From positions 1-61,129 of the forward strand of contig REAZ01000026.1 in NCBI GenBank assembly GCA_004294445.1: a stretch of 61,129 bases of DNA. Direction: 5' to 3'. Every line of letters starts with the position of its first letter. Positions within the stretch are counted from its first letter, which is position 1. This document shows, one piece after another, positions 16,945 through 25,508 of the stretch. A model generated the notes under the pieces. That model did not search any database and was not told the origin of the DNA. It saw only the letters and a program-made list of their open reading frames with translations. This DNA comes from Cytophagales bacterium (GTDB lineage: Bacteria > Bacteroidota > Bacteroidia > Cytophagales > Thermoflexibacteraceae). The translations under genes were made by a program, and so were the position numbers.

Positions 16945-18171
16945 TTATTGTACGTTTGTAGGGGAGTCGTCTACTGACTTTTCTTGCTTGCTTTTGGCAA
17001 AATCAAACAGTAATGTAAAACGCATGATGTCTGCCAAAGGGTGATTTTGGGAAGTAGGCATCATGTAGGCGAAGTCTATCCCAAATTTTTGGTATCGAAT
17101 ACCCATTCCCAACGTGAAGTATTTTCTATTCCCCTTAATTTTGTTTTCATTAAAATATCCACCTCGGAGGGCTATCAAATCTTTGTACCAATATTCCATG
17201 CCTACGGAATAAATTAGCTCTTGTAGTTCTTCGCTTATGCCATTAGGGGCATCATTAAAAGAGCCAAACATAGCAGAAAGAATGGTACGATTGGGGTCTT
17301 TGCCCTGAAGGATAGTGCCTTGCCCGTTTCGGATTGGCGGAGTAGGCACCATGAGTTTGCTCACGTCAAGGGCAAATATGATTTTGTTATACTCGTCTAT
17401 TTCTGCCGTAATGCCCGTACCTATGCGTAGCGTAGTCGGGATAAAGTCGGCTGTTGCGGGGTTATTATAGGTCATTTTCCCACCAATATTCGTAATTGTT
17501 GCCCCAAAAGCGATGGTAGTAGGCACCGTACCAATAATTTTCTTTTTTTCATAATAAGCAGCAATATCCACGCCCACGGTATTACCAGGCTGTGCATTTA
17601 CGTTTGTTCCTGCATTGCTTATGTTCCCTGCTAAGTTAGAGTAGATATAACGAGCCGTCAGTGCCATGCTGAAAGAATTGGATAGCTTGCGTGAGTAAGT
17701 ACCTGCTAATGCCATTTCTCTGGGGTTAAAGTCCTGCAAGGGCTGCCCGTTTGCATTGGTGAATTGGATGCTCCCCAAGTTGAAATATCGCATGGAAACA
17801 GCTACTGCTTCCTGCTTACTTATTTTGTAGTATCCTGATAGATAGGCGATTGACATATCATTGACTAATTTTTGTAGCCATGGGCTAAAAGACACTGAAG
17901 CACCCATCGTCTTTTCCATGAAAGCAAGTTTCGCTGGATTCCAATAAGTAGCATTGGCATCTGTGGTTACAGCAACGCCTGCATCACCCATACCCGCCGC
18001 ACGAGCATCAGGAGTGATGGTCAGAAAAGGTACAGCAGTAGAAATAACCCTACGAGCAGTATCTTGTCCAAGAAACTGAGCATTTGCCTCTCCTATGATA
18101 GCAAAAGCAAAAATAGTTAGAAGAAAAGAAAGAAAAGGAGTTAAACGCATAAGTTTACTTTGAGAAAACAT
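16945..18171 (-). CDS. porV: Type IX secretion system outer-membrane protein PorV
   Basis: The 408-residue product is a FadL-fold outer-membrane barrel of the PorV/LptO type. After a signal peptide ending ANAQF, the mature N-terminus has the family signature AVPFLTITPDARAAGMGDAG followed by ATYWNPAKLAF. The barrel continues with MRYFNLGSIQFTN and LALRGGYFNENKIKGNRKYF-like strands, and the C-terminus carries FGIDFAYMMP before the last strand. PorV works with PorU at the cell surface, where it carries T9SS cargo from the translocon to the sortase step. The ATG at 18171 is used; MRLTPF at 18150 is another plausible start, and a longer TTG reading is unlikely. The surface protease encoded at 25.5-30.2 kb is an expected kind of client. 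Confidence 0.88.
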   Translation of the reverse strand: MFSQSKLMRLTPFLSFLLTIFAFAIIGEANAQFLGQDTARRVISTAVPFLTITPDARAAGMGDAGVAVTTDANATYWNPAKLAFMEKTMGASVSFSPWLQKLVNDMSIAYLSGYYKISKQEAVAVSMRYFNLGSIQFTNANGQPLQDFNPREMALAGTYSRKLSNSFSMALTARYIYSNLAGNISNAGTNVNAQPGNTVGVDIAAYYEKKKIIGTVPTTIAFGATITNIGGKMTYNNPATADFIPTTLRIGTGITAEIDEYNKIIFALDVSKLMVPTPPIRNGQGTILQGKDPNRTILSAMFGSFNDAPNGISEELQELIYSVGMEYWYKDLIALRGGYFNENKIKGNRKYFTLGMGIRYQKFGIDFAYMMPTSQNHPLADIMRFTLLFDFAKSKQEKSVDDSPTNVQ

Positions 18172-18660
18172 GAAAATAATATTTACAAGTCTATTTAATG
18201 AATTTATTACTGTGAATTTGGAAAACAAAATACAATGCAAAAAAGACTTGCTCTTCGCAAATCATAATCAACCTCCAATATACTTTATTATTCACAATGC
18301 GTACAATCAATTCATGCAGTAGGTTTTATGGTTCTCTCGGAATAAGGAAGTTAGTAAATATGTGAGGTTACAAGGAAACCTCTTTTAAAAGAAATAAGTT
18401 TTTCTAATTTAGTCGATACAAATTTATGTAAATTTATTTTCATCACAAAATTTTAAAACATTTTTTTCGCACTTCATACTTGCTCAAAAAAAATGCTAAA
18501 TATTCTTATTAATCATTTGTCTTATTTTTTGAATTGTACTTCAAAATTACGTAATTTGGCGCACTCATGTATCAATTATTTTAGCCATTGAACCTTAGAC
18601 TTTTAAATATTGAATGTTCAATATCAGATGCTGAACTTTAAACAATAACCTTTTGTCAAT
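18172..18660. other. Divergent intergenic region between porV and ilvE
   Basis: No gene is supported in this stretch. It is AT-rich and contains one small hairpin, GAGGTT (18364-18369) with AACCTC (18377-18382), followed by TTTT on the plus strand, about 280 bases before ilvE. No complete Bacteroidota promoter and no known riboswitch pattern was recognised. Confidence 0.5.
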
Positions 18661-19734
18661 ATGATGACTACTGATTTAGCTTTAGATATCTCCTTTGAGC
18701 GGGTTGCCAAGTCGCGCCTTTCGGAAGTAGATTTTAATCATTTGCCTTTTGGCAAGATAATGACAGACCACATGTTTGTTGCCGATTATGACGGACAAGA
18801 GTGGAAAGATTTGCGTGTTGCCCCTTTTGCTAACATGAGTATTAGCCCTGCTAATCTAACGTTGCACTACGGACAGACAATTTTCGAGGGCATGAAAGCC
18901 TATAAAACTGCAAGTGGTGAGGTATTAGTTTTTCGCCCAGAGCAAAATGCAAGGCGTATGAATAAATCTGCGGTGAGAATGTATATGCCCGAAGTTCCAG
19001 AAGAAATATTTTTGGGAGGGCTGCAAGAATTACTTTCTACAGACAAGGCTTGGGTGCCTACTACTCAGGGTAGTTCTTTATATATCAGACCTTTGCTATT
19101 TGCTACTGATGAGTTTGTCGGTTTGCAGCCTTCGCAAACCTATCGTTTCATCATCATGTGTTGCCCTGTAGGTGCGTACTACAATAAGCCCGTAAAGGTG
19201 AAAGTAGAAACACATTTCACAAGAGCAGTAGAAGGTGGTATCGGCTATGCAAAAACGGCGGGTAACTATGCCGCATCTATGCTTCCTACGCAACTTGCTA
19301 TCGAAGAAGGGTATGACCAACTTATCTGGACTGACGGCAAAGAGCATAAATATGTAGAGGAAGCTGGCTCCATGAATCTGATGTTTGTTATTAATAATAA
19401 GTTAGTGACGGCAAGCACAGGAGATAGCATCTTAGATGGAATTACTCGCAAAAGTGTTCTCCAAATGGCAAAGGACATGGGAATGCCTATAGAGGAGAGA
19501 AAATTAGCAATTAGTGAATTGATAGGGGCTATCAAAGATGGCTCTTTGCAAGAGGCGTTCGGGGCGGGTACAGCCGCAACGATTGCCCACATCAGCCAAA
19601 TAGGGTACGAGGGAATACGCTACGATTTGCCTGCTATAGAAGGTCGCACTTTTTCCAATAAGATTTATCAGGAAATGGAAAACCTCAAGTATGGAAGGAT
19701 AGAAGATACAAGAGGCTGGATGATGAAAATTTAA
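18661..19734 (+). CDS. ilvE: Branched-chain amino acid aminotransferase
   Basis: The 357-residue PLP enzyme moves the amino group between leucine, isoleucine or valine and 2-oxoglutarate. The length and motifs fit the longer BCAT group: ANLTLHYGQTIFEGMKAYK, VRMYMPEVP, LYIRPLLFATDEFVGLQP, and GIGYAKTAGNYAASMLP holding the PLP lysine at about residue 199. EEAGSMNLMFV and the late FGAGTAATI, which binds the cofactor phosphate, complete the set. It is likely cytoplasmic. It is convergent with ahcY and the two share a hairpin terminator. No other branched-chain pathway genes are adjacent. The second Met at 18664 could also serve as start. Confidence 0.95.
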   Translation: MMTTDLALDISFERVAKSRLSEVDFNHLPFGKIMTDHMFVADYDGQEWKDLRVAPFANMSISPANLTLHYGQTIFEGMKAYKTASGEVLVFRPEQNARRMNKSAVRMYMPEVPEEIFLGGLQELLSTDKAWVPTTQGSSLYIRPLLFATDEFVGLQPSQTYRFIIMCCPVGAYYNKPVKVKVETHFTRAVEGGIGYAKTAGNYAASMLPTQLAIEEGYDQLIWTDGKEHKYVEEAGSMNLMFVINNKLVTASTGDSILDGITRKSVLQMAKDMGMPIEERKLAISELIGAIKDGSLQEAFGAGTAATIAHISQIGYEGIRYDLPAIEGRTFSNKIYQEMENLKYGRIEDTRGWMMKI

Positions 19735-19739
19735 TTTTA

Positions 19740-19780
19740 TTTTACGCTGTCAAAGGTCGCCAGACCTTGACAGCGTAAAA
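19740..19780 (+). terminator. Bidirectional terminator between ilvE and ahcY
   Basis: TTTTACGCTGTCAAAGGTC (19740-19758) pairs with GACCTTGACAGCGTAAAA (19763-19780), a long stem with one bulged A and a four-base loop. A and T runs flank both sides. It sits between two convergent stop codons. Confidence 0.85.
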
Positions 19781-19787
19781 ACATATA

Positions 19788-21095
19788 CTAATACCTATAA
19801 TAATCAGGCTTGAAAGGACCTTTCTGCTCCACGCCAATGTATTCGGCTTGCTCAGTAGAAAGTTCTTCTAATTCCACACCTATTTTTGCCAAGTGCAATC
19901 TTGCGACTTTCTCATCCAAATGTTTTGGTAGCATATATACTTTATTTTCGTATTTGCCTTTGTTAAGCCAAAGTTCTATTTGCGCCAATACTTGGTTGGT
20001 AAAAGAATTTGACATAACGAAGGAAGGATGCCCCATTGCACAGCCTAAGTTTACCAATCTGCCCTCTGCCAACACGATAACGTCTTTGCCATCTATGTTG
20101 TACAAATCTACTTGTGGCTTAATTTCTTGCTTTGTATGCCCATAGTTTTTGTTAATCCAAGCCATGTCTATCTCTGTATCGAAGTGTCCGATATTACAGA
20201 AAATAGTTTTGTCTTTTGCCATGCGGAATATTTTTTCGTTTACGATGCCTAAGTTTCCTGTAGCAGTAACGATAATATCTGCATTTTTGATGGCATTTTC
20301 CATTTTCTGCACTTGGTAGCCGTCCATAGCTGCTTGCAACGCACATATAGGGTCTATTTCGGTGATAATTACCCTTGCACCTGCGCCTCTTAGCGAAGCG
20401 GCAGAGCCTTTGCCCACATCACCATAGCCCGCTACAATAGCGACTTTGCCCGCAATCATCACGTCAGTAGCCCTGCGAATAGCATCAACACAGGATTCCT
20501 TGCAACCGTATTTGTTATCAAATTTAGACTTCGTAACGGAATCATTGATATTGATGGCAGGAAGTGGCAATTTGCCTTTTTTCATTCTCTCGTACAATCG
20601 GTGAACGCCCGTAGTAGTTTCTTCGGAAATCCCACCAATACCCGCAATGAGTTCGGGGTAGCGGTCTAAGACCATGTTCGTCAAATCGCCGCCATCGTCC
20701 AATATCATATTCAAAGGCTTTTGGTCTTCGCCAAAGAATAATGTTTGCTCGATGCACCAATCAAACTCTTCTTCTGTCATGCCTTTCCACGCATACACCG
20801 CCGCACCTGTAGCGGCAATAGCTGCTGCTGCGTGGTCTTGGGTAGAAAATATATTGCAAGATGACCAAGTAACTTCCGCACCGAGTGCTATCAAAGTTTC
20901 TATCAGCACTGCAGTTTGGATAGTCATGTGCAAGCAACCCGCAATACGCGCACCTTTCAAAGGCTGAGAAGCACCGTACTCCGCGCGTAATGACATCAAT
21001 CCTGGCATTTCAGCTTCTGCCAATCTCATTTCTTTTCTGCCCCACTCGGCAAGTTTTATGTCCTTAACTTTGTAAGGAATATATGTTTCTACCAT
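19788..21095 (-). CDS. ahcY: Adenosylhomocysteinase
   Basis: The 435-residue enzyme splits S-adenosylhomocysteine into adenosine and homocysteine, which removes the inhibitor left by SAM-dependent methyltransferases. Motifs are clear: [54 protein letters not shown] with the substrate-binding Lys, the NAD site [20 protein letters not shown], and the C-terminal FKPDYYRY with its conserved Lys and Tyr. The length is that of the shorter bacterial form. A minus-strand -7 element is found 30 bases upstream. Several methyltransferases in this window (cheR, the DNA methyltransferase and the one at 31.1 kb) produce its substrate. Confidence 0.97.
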   Translation of the reverse strand: MVETYIPYKVKDIKLAEWGRKEMRLAEAEMPGLMSLRAEYGASQPLKGARIAGCLHMTIQTAVLIETLIALGAEVTWSSCNIFSTQDHAAAAIAATGAAVYAWKGMTEEEFDWCIEQTLFFGEDQKPLNMILDDGGDLTNMVLDRYPELIAGIGGISEETTTGVHRLYERMKKGKLPLPAININDSVTKSKFDNKYGCKESCVDAIRRATDVMIAGKVAIVAGYGDVGKGSAASLRGAGARVIITEIDPICALQAAMDGYQVQKMENAIKNADIIVTATGNLGIVNEKIFRMAKDKTIFCNIGHFDTEIDMAWINKNYGHTKQEIKPQVDLYNIDGKDVIVLAEGRLVNLGCAMGHPSFVMSNSFTNQVLAQIELWLNKGKYENKVYMLPKHLDEKVARLHLAKIGVELEELSTEQAEYIGVEQKGPFKPDYYRY

Positions 21096-21124
21096 TTTGA
21101 ATTCTTATTTTTAAAATTTGGGTG

Positions 21125-21132
21125 CAAAATTA
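21125..21132 (-). promoter_or_regulatory. Candidate -7 element for ahcY
   Basis: Minus-strand TAATTTTG matches TAnnTTTG, 30 bases before the ATG at 21095. No well-spaced -33 element is visible. Confidence 0.42.
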
Positions 21133-21183
21133 GGTAATTATTTCTAAAAATTGAAAAGTATTGGCAATCTTTCAAAATTTTGC

Positions 21184-21567
21184 TCACGGCTGTTCTTTCT
21201 GTTGCCTCGCTGCCAATGCTATAAATAGCCAACCTGCTATCATTCCTACGCCACCTATGGGAGTAATTGCTCCCAAAATGGCAATGTTTGTTAGGCACAG
21301 TAGATAAAGAGAAGCAGAAAAAATAATCATTCCTGCAAGCATCGCGTTCCCTGCCCAATTAAGCCACTTGCTTTGCAGATAATTTGACAAAATACCAATG
21401 ATGAGCAAGCCAAAAGCATGGTAGAAATGGTATCTTACTGCCGTTTCAAATGTTTCTAATCTTCCGTTTTTCTCCAAAATAGGGCGAAGAGCATGCGCCC
21501 CAAAAGCCCCAATCATTACACCGAGCATAGCTGCTGTAGCCCCTGCTATTATCCATTTTTTTTGCAT
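21184..21567 (-). CDS. DUF423 small membrane protein
   Basis: The 127-residue product has four hydrophobic helices and the family signature GAFGAHALRPIL (about residues 22-33). A later ETAVRYHFYHAFGLLIIGI and GAITPIGGVGMIAGWL are also typical of DUF423 (YgdD-like) inner-membrane proteins. Their role is not established. The ATG at 21567 (MQKKWIIAG) is used; a longer version would start with TTG at 21576 and overlap the gene before it. With the ATG start it lies 5 bases after the stop of the porin gene, so the two are probably co-transcribed. Confidence 0.82.
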   Translation of the reverse strand: MQKKWIIAGATAAMLGVMIGAFGAHALRPILEKNGRLETFETAVRYHFYHAFGLLIIGILSNYLQSKWLNWAGNAMLAGMIIFSASLYLLCLTNIAILGAITPIGGVGMIAGWLFIALAARQQKEQP

Positions 21568-21572
21568 ATTTA

Positions 21573-23126
21573 TCAAAAGAAAAAGCCAAGCGAAGCATTA
21601 ATGGTAATTCGGGTATTGTCTGTGATGGAGAGCGGCTCCAATCCTCGCAATCCGTATGGGCGATAGCTACTTTTAGAAGTGCGAAACATTCCCACAAGGT
21701 CTATATAATACGTTTTGGTTCGCTTGCCAATCCCGCCTGTGATAAAAGTCATTTTGCCCTCTGCTACGGGTATGTCCTCTTTCAAAGCACTGCCATACAT
21801 AGCATAGCCGCCTCTGATTCGCCACTCGCCGAGCCGCCACTCTGACCCAAAACGCAAATTAGTAGCATTCCGATAATAGAGTTTTATGGCAGCATTGTCG
21901 TTATCAAAATTTACATCTGTGGCATTCGGGTTCGAAAATTTGGCAGATGAATAATCAACAAGTTCTATATCAGCACTAAGAAAGCCCGCCTTGCCCACAA
22001 AAATAGCAACTCCGCCATTGATTCGCATGGGCGTTCTCATAGTATATTGGGTTTGCAAAAGTTTAGTTCTTGCACTCTGATTTGTAAGCACAAGCGGACG
22101 CTCTTGCCCTCCAATAACTTCTACGATTGTATAATTATTATAACGCACTGCCAAGTCTGCATCATAAGTATCGTTTACGCTGTATAAAGTAGGGGTAATA
22201 ATACTTCCCCCAATTCTAATGGCATCTATAGGTCTGAAAATGAAACCCAAAGAAGCATTAATGCCTACTCCATTTTGATTAAAACGGTCTCGGAGCCGCA
22301 GGGTATTAAGCGGACTATTCACCTGAGGTGTTTCAGTATATTCTTTGGTGCGTTGAAACCTGAGCAGAGGGATACCTACGCCGCCACCTATATAAAGTTT
22401 GTCTTTGTAGTTCACGCTATAGGCTAAATTCCATTGGTTTTGCGCACCCGATTCCGTAATTTCCTCTCGCTGCTCTGTGGGGCGAATAGGAATAAAAGTT
22501 ACGTATTGGTCTTGTTTGCCTGTCGGGTCATTGAGGTCGGGCAGAATCAGGCGAGTAGCATAAGCCATTTCACGCACATCTACAATATCCCCCGTAGCGG
22601 CATATTCATTGAATTCGTCCCATGTATATTTGCCACCCGAATTTGCTAAAAATGAACTCACAATGCTGTTTTGGCTATTGATGCCGCTATACCCCCAGTT
22701 TCTATTCAAATCATTATTGCGGGTATAGGTAATAGCAAGGGTAGTGCCTCTGATGTCTGCATCACTACCCATGTCAGTTGCCCACACTACGCCAAGCTGA
22801 TTAATATTTAAGTTCAATTTTGAGGCAGGGGTAGCATTATCAATAAACTTACTGCTTGCATTGGTCAGATTTACCCCCATACTTATCACTACTTCGGACT
22901 TTCGCATAAAAGCCAGCCCCGCAGGATTGGTAAAAGCACAGCTTGGGTCGCCGCCAAGTGCCGTAGTAGCCCCGCCAACTCCTTGGAAACGTGCCGTACC
23001 GCCAAACTGCGTATTGGTGTAGCGAAGTGCATCAAAATAATAACCAATCGCATTGCTTGGGTTTTGGGCTTTGGCAAGTAAAGTAGTGAAAATAAACAGC
23101 GTTAGGAAAAAATATCTTAGATTCAT
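21573..23126 (-). CDS. OmpP1/FadL-like outer-membrane protein
   Basis: This 517-residue protein has a signal peptide (ending LAKAQ, about residue 20) and then AIGYYFDALRYTNTQFGGTARFQGVGGATTALGGDPSC and NPAGLAFMRKSEV. That N-terminal pattern marks the OmpP1/FadL/TodX hydrophobic-substrate barrel superfamily. The remainder alternates short hydrophobic strands with polar loops and ends in an aromatic FF, as outer-membrane barrels do. In Bacteroidota many such proteins have no known ligand, so a transport function for fatty acids or other hydrophobic compounds is only inferred. It precedes the DUF423 gene by 5 bases in one apparent operon. Confidence 0.8.
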   Translation of the reverse strand: MNLRYFFLTLFIFTTLLAKAQNPSNAIGYYFDALRYTNTQFGGTARFQGVGGATTALGGDPSCAFTNPAGLAFMRKSEVVISMGVNLTNASSKFIDNATPASKLNLNINQLGVVWATDMGSDADIRGTTLAITYTRNNDLNRNWGYSGINSQNSIVSSFLANSGGKYTWDEFNEYAATGDIVDVREMAYATRLILPDLNDPTGKQDQYVTFIPIRPTEQREEITESGAQNQWNLAYSVNYKDKLYIGGGVGIPLLRFQRTKEYTETPQVNSPLNTLRLRDRFNQNGVGINASLGFIFRPIDAIRIGGSIITPTLYSVNDTYDADLAVRYNNYTIVEVIGGQERPLVLTNQSARTKLLQTQYTMRTPMRINGGVAIFVGKAGFLSADIELVDYSSAKFSNPNATDVNFDNDNAAIKLYYRNATNLRFGSEWRLGEWRIRGGYAMYGSALKEDIPVAEGKMTFITGGIGKRTKTYYIDLVGMFRTSKSSYRPYGLRGLEPLSITDNTRITINASLGFFF

Positions 23127-23285
23127 TTTATTTTAGAATAGTTTAAGTCAAATAAAATCAAAAAATAGTTTTCTATAAAACTCTCTAAGCCTATTCTAAG
23201 TTTTAAAGAATAATAAAACTTAAAATACCCTCTCCCACAAATTTCTAAATTTTTTGCAAAGAAGTAATAGAAAATAGAAATTAAT

Positions 23286-23293
23286 TAACTTTG
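23286..23293 (+). promoter_or_regulatory. Candidate -7 element for the deacetylase gene
   Basis: TAACTTTG matches TAnnTTTG and ends 19 bases before the ATG at 23313, giving a very short leader. A TTTG lies at 23253-23256, too far upstream to fit the normal spacing. Confidence 0.42.
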
Positions 23294-23312
23294 TACCGAA
23301 ATAATACCCATA

Positions 23313-24215
23313 ATGTTAAAAATTGCTTTTGCTCCTATTTATATTCTTCCGCTTCCTGCCGAACATCGCTTTCCCATGCTCAAATATGAGCTTATCCCCG
23401 AACAACTTCTCTACGAAGGAACAGCAACGCCCGATAATTTCTTTGAACCCAAACCCGCAGCCGATTCGTTAATCCTTGAAACACATGAGCTTGCGTATTG
23501 GGAAAAGCTGAAAAATCTTGCACTTTCACCTTCCGAAATTCGCAAAACGGGCTTTCCGCTCTCCAAATCATTAGTAGAAAGAGAAATAACTATCTTGCAA
23601 GGAAGCGTGCAAGGTGCTTTGTACGCACTCGAATACGGCATCGCAATGAACATTGCGGGCGGTACTCATCATGCCTTTGCCGATAGAGGGGAAGGATTTT
23701 GCTTACTTAATGATATAGCTGTTGCCGCCAATTATTTGCTTCAATATCAATCTATTAAAAAAATATTAGTCATTGATTTGGACGTACATCAGGGGAATGG
23801 TACTGCCAAAATTTTCCAGCACAACAAAAATGTATTTACCTTTAGTATGCACGGAAAAAATAATTACCCACTTCAAAAAGAAGTATCGGACTTGGATATA
23901 GGCTTACCTGATGGCGCAGACGATGACTTTTACCTGAAACTATTAAAAACTAACCTGCCCAGACTCATAGATGAGGTACAGCCCGAGTTTGCATTTTTTC
24001 AAGCAGGTGTAGATATTTTGGCAACAGACAAACTTGGGAAACTAAAAGTGAGTATGGCGGGCTGCAAGGAACGCGACCGCTTCGTGATGGAGGTCTGCAA
24101 AAAAAACAAGATTCCGCTCGCCGTAAGTATGGGCGGGGGCTACTCTCCCAAAATAGCGGACATAGTAGAGGCGCATGCGAATACTTACCGATTGGCACAG
24201 GAACTATTTTTTTAG
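23313..24215 (+). CDS. Histone deacetylase family (class IV-like) amidohydrolase
   Basis: The 300-residue product has the arginase/deacetylase fold of the HDAC family. The active-site His pair is in AGGTHHAFADRGEGFCLLND (about residues 110-130). The zinc-binding Asp and His are in VIDLDVHQGNGTA (about 152-164), with a third metal Asp in AGVDILATDKLG. The late GGGYS holds the catalytic loop. In bacteria such proteins hydrolyse acetyl-lysine, acetylpolyamines or other acylated amines; the physiological substrate here is not known. The short length and lack of extra domains fit the class IV/acetoin-utilisation-like bacterial subgroup. It is probably monocistronic, with a terminator about 70 bases downstream. 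Confidence 0.88.
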   Translation: MLKIAFAPIYILPLPAEHRFPMLKYELIPEQLLYEGTATPDNFFEPKPAADSLILETHELAYWEKLKNLALSPSEIRKTGFPLSKSLVEREITILQGSVQGALYALEYGIAMNIAGGTHHAFADRGEGFCLLNDIAVAANYLLQYQSIKKILVIDLDVHQGNGTAKIFQHNKNVFTFSMHGKNNYPLQKEVSDLDIGLPDGADDDFYLKLLKTNLPRLIDEVQPEFAFFQAGVDILATDKLGKLKVSMAGCKERDRFVMEVCKKNKIPLAVSMGGGYSPKIADIVEAHANTYRLAQELFF

Positions 24216-24287
24216 TCATCGCTTTGAAACTTATCAATTTTTAAGGCAATAACTCGATATGATTGTAGAAAAAAGTGTAATTTGGCG

Positions 24288-24330
24288 AAAAGTAAGTAGG
24301 TGGTATTCGTTTTTTGGGCTTACTTTTTTT
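24288..24330 (+). terminator. Probable terminator after the deacetylase gene
   Basis: AAAAGTAAG (24288-24296) pairs with CTTACTTTT (24319-24327), followed by further T residues. The loop is 22 bases long, so the call is moderate. Confidence 0.5.
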
Positions 24331-24393
24331 GTAAATAATTTATAATCAGTAATAAAAAAACTCACAACTCATAATTCATAACTACTTTACGAT

Positions 24394-25386
24394 ATGGTAA
24401 TTTACGACAATCATGCCCGACCAATAAACTATCTAAGAATCTCTGTAACAGACCGTTGTAATTTGAGGTGTTTCTATTGTATGCCCGAAGAAGGAATTAA
24501 TTATTTGCCTAAAAAAGAATTACTCTCTTATGAAGAAATGGAAAGAATGGTGAAGGTAATGGCAAAGCTCGGAATCAGTAAAATCAGAATTACGGGCGGT
24601 GAGCCATTTCTCAGACGCGATTTAATGCCTTTTCTACGGAAGATTAGCCAAACAGAAGGCATCAAAGAAATTCATATTACTACAAATGGTGTACTGACTG
24701 CACCGCACATTCCCGAACTAAAAGCCATAGGTATCAAATCGGTAAATTTGAGTATAGATACTTTGGACAGAGAAAATTTTAAAAAGATAACAAGGCGGGA
24801 CGAACTTCCCAAAGTGCTGCACTGCTTAGATGAATTGCTCAAAAATGAGATTGCAGTCAAAATAAATGCTGTAGTGATGGAAGGCAAAAATATTGATGAC
24901 CTGATTCCTCTGGCAGAGTTATCAAAAAACGCCCCGATTGATGTAAGATTCATCGAGGAAATGCCCTTTAACGGCGAAGGGAATCATTATCCTGTGCTGC
25001 TTTGGACACATAAAAAAATTGTAGCTTTGCTCATGTCGCACTATCCAGAAATGTATAAGTTAATAGATGCTGCCAACTCTACTTCCTATAACTATCAGAT
25101 TCCAAACTATAAAGGTACGGTTGGCGTAATTGCAGCTTTTACGAGGTCGTTTTGTGGTACTTGCAACCGAATCAGGGTTACGGCACAAGGCGTACTGAAA
25201 ACTTGCCTCTATGATGATGGCGTGCTTGACATCAAAAAACTGATGAGGCAGGGAGCAACTGACGAAGAACTCACACAAGTACTGCTCAAGGCTTTTCGGA
25301 ATAGGGCAAAAGATGGCTATGAGGCAGAGCAGATGCGCACTACGCAGGGTACTTTTATGGAGTCAATGTCGACTATTGGAGGATAA
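24394..25386 (+). CDS. moaA: GTP 3',8-cyclase (molybdenum cofactor)
   Basis: The 330-residue radical-SAM enzyme performs the first step of molybdenum cofactor synthesis, turning GTP into 3',8-cyclo-GTP. The N-terminal cluster motif SVTDRCNLRCFYCMPEEG gives Cys22, Cys26 and Cys29. The C-terminal cluster motif FCGTCNRIRVTAQG with KTCLYDDG supplies the three cysteines that bind the substrate-side 4Fe-4S cluster. ITGGEPFLRRDL is also typical, and the protein ends with the conserved Gly-Gly needed by MoaA. No moaC, moaE, mog or molybdoenzyme gene is next to it in the window, so it is isolated. The ATG at 24394 fits family length. Confidence 0.96.
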   Translation: MVIYDNHARPINYLRISVTDRCNLRCFYCMPEEGINYLPKKELLSYEEMERMVKVMAKLGISKIRITGGEPFLRRDLMPFLRKISQTEGIKEIHITTNGVLTAPHIPELKAIGIKSVNLSIDTLDRENFKKITRRDELPKVLHCLDELLKNEIAVKINAVVMEGKNIDDLIPLAELSKNAPIDVRFIEEMPFNGEGNHYPVLLWTHKKIVALLMSHYPEMYKLIDAANSTSYNYQIPNYKGTVGVIAAFTRSFCGTCNRIRVTAQGVLKTCLYDDGVLDIKKLMRQGATDEELTQVLLKAFRNRAKDGYEAEQMRTTQGTFMESMSTIGG

Positions 25387-25508
25387 AACTGATTTTAAAA
25401 ACCTTATTTTTGTTTGTTTCGTACACTTTATCAGAGCTATAGCGTAACATCAAGTATAAATCTTCGTTTATTTTCAAAAGGCTTAAAAATAATATTTCAA
25501 TAAAATAT

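Noticed and set aside
18241..18660. Riboswitch or attenuator upstream of ilvE
   Set aside because: Only one six-base hairpin is seen and it is 280 bases from the gene; no leader peptide or known aptamer pattern was found.
21568..21576. Four-base overlap between the OmpP1-like and DUF423 genes
   Set aside because: It depends on a TTG start; the ATG at 21567 gives a normal protein and leaves a 5-base gap.
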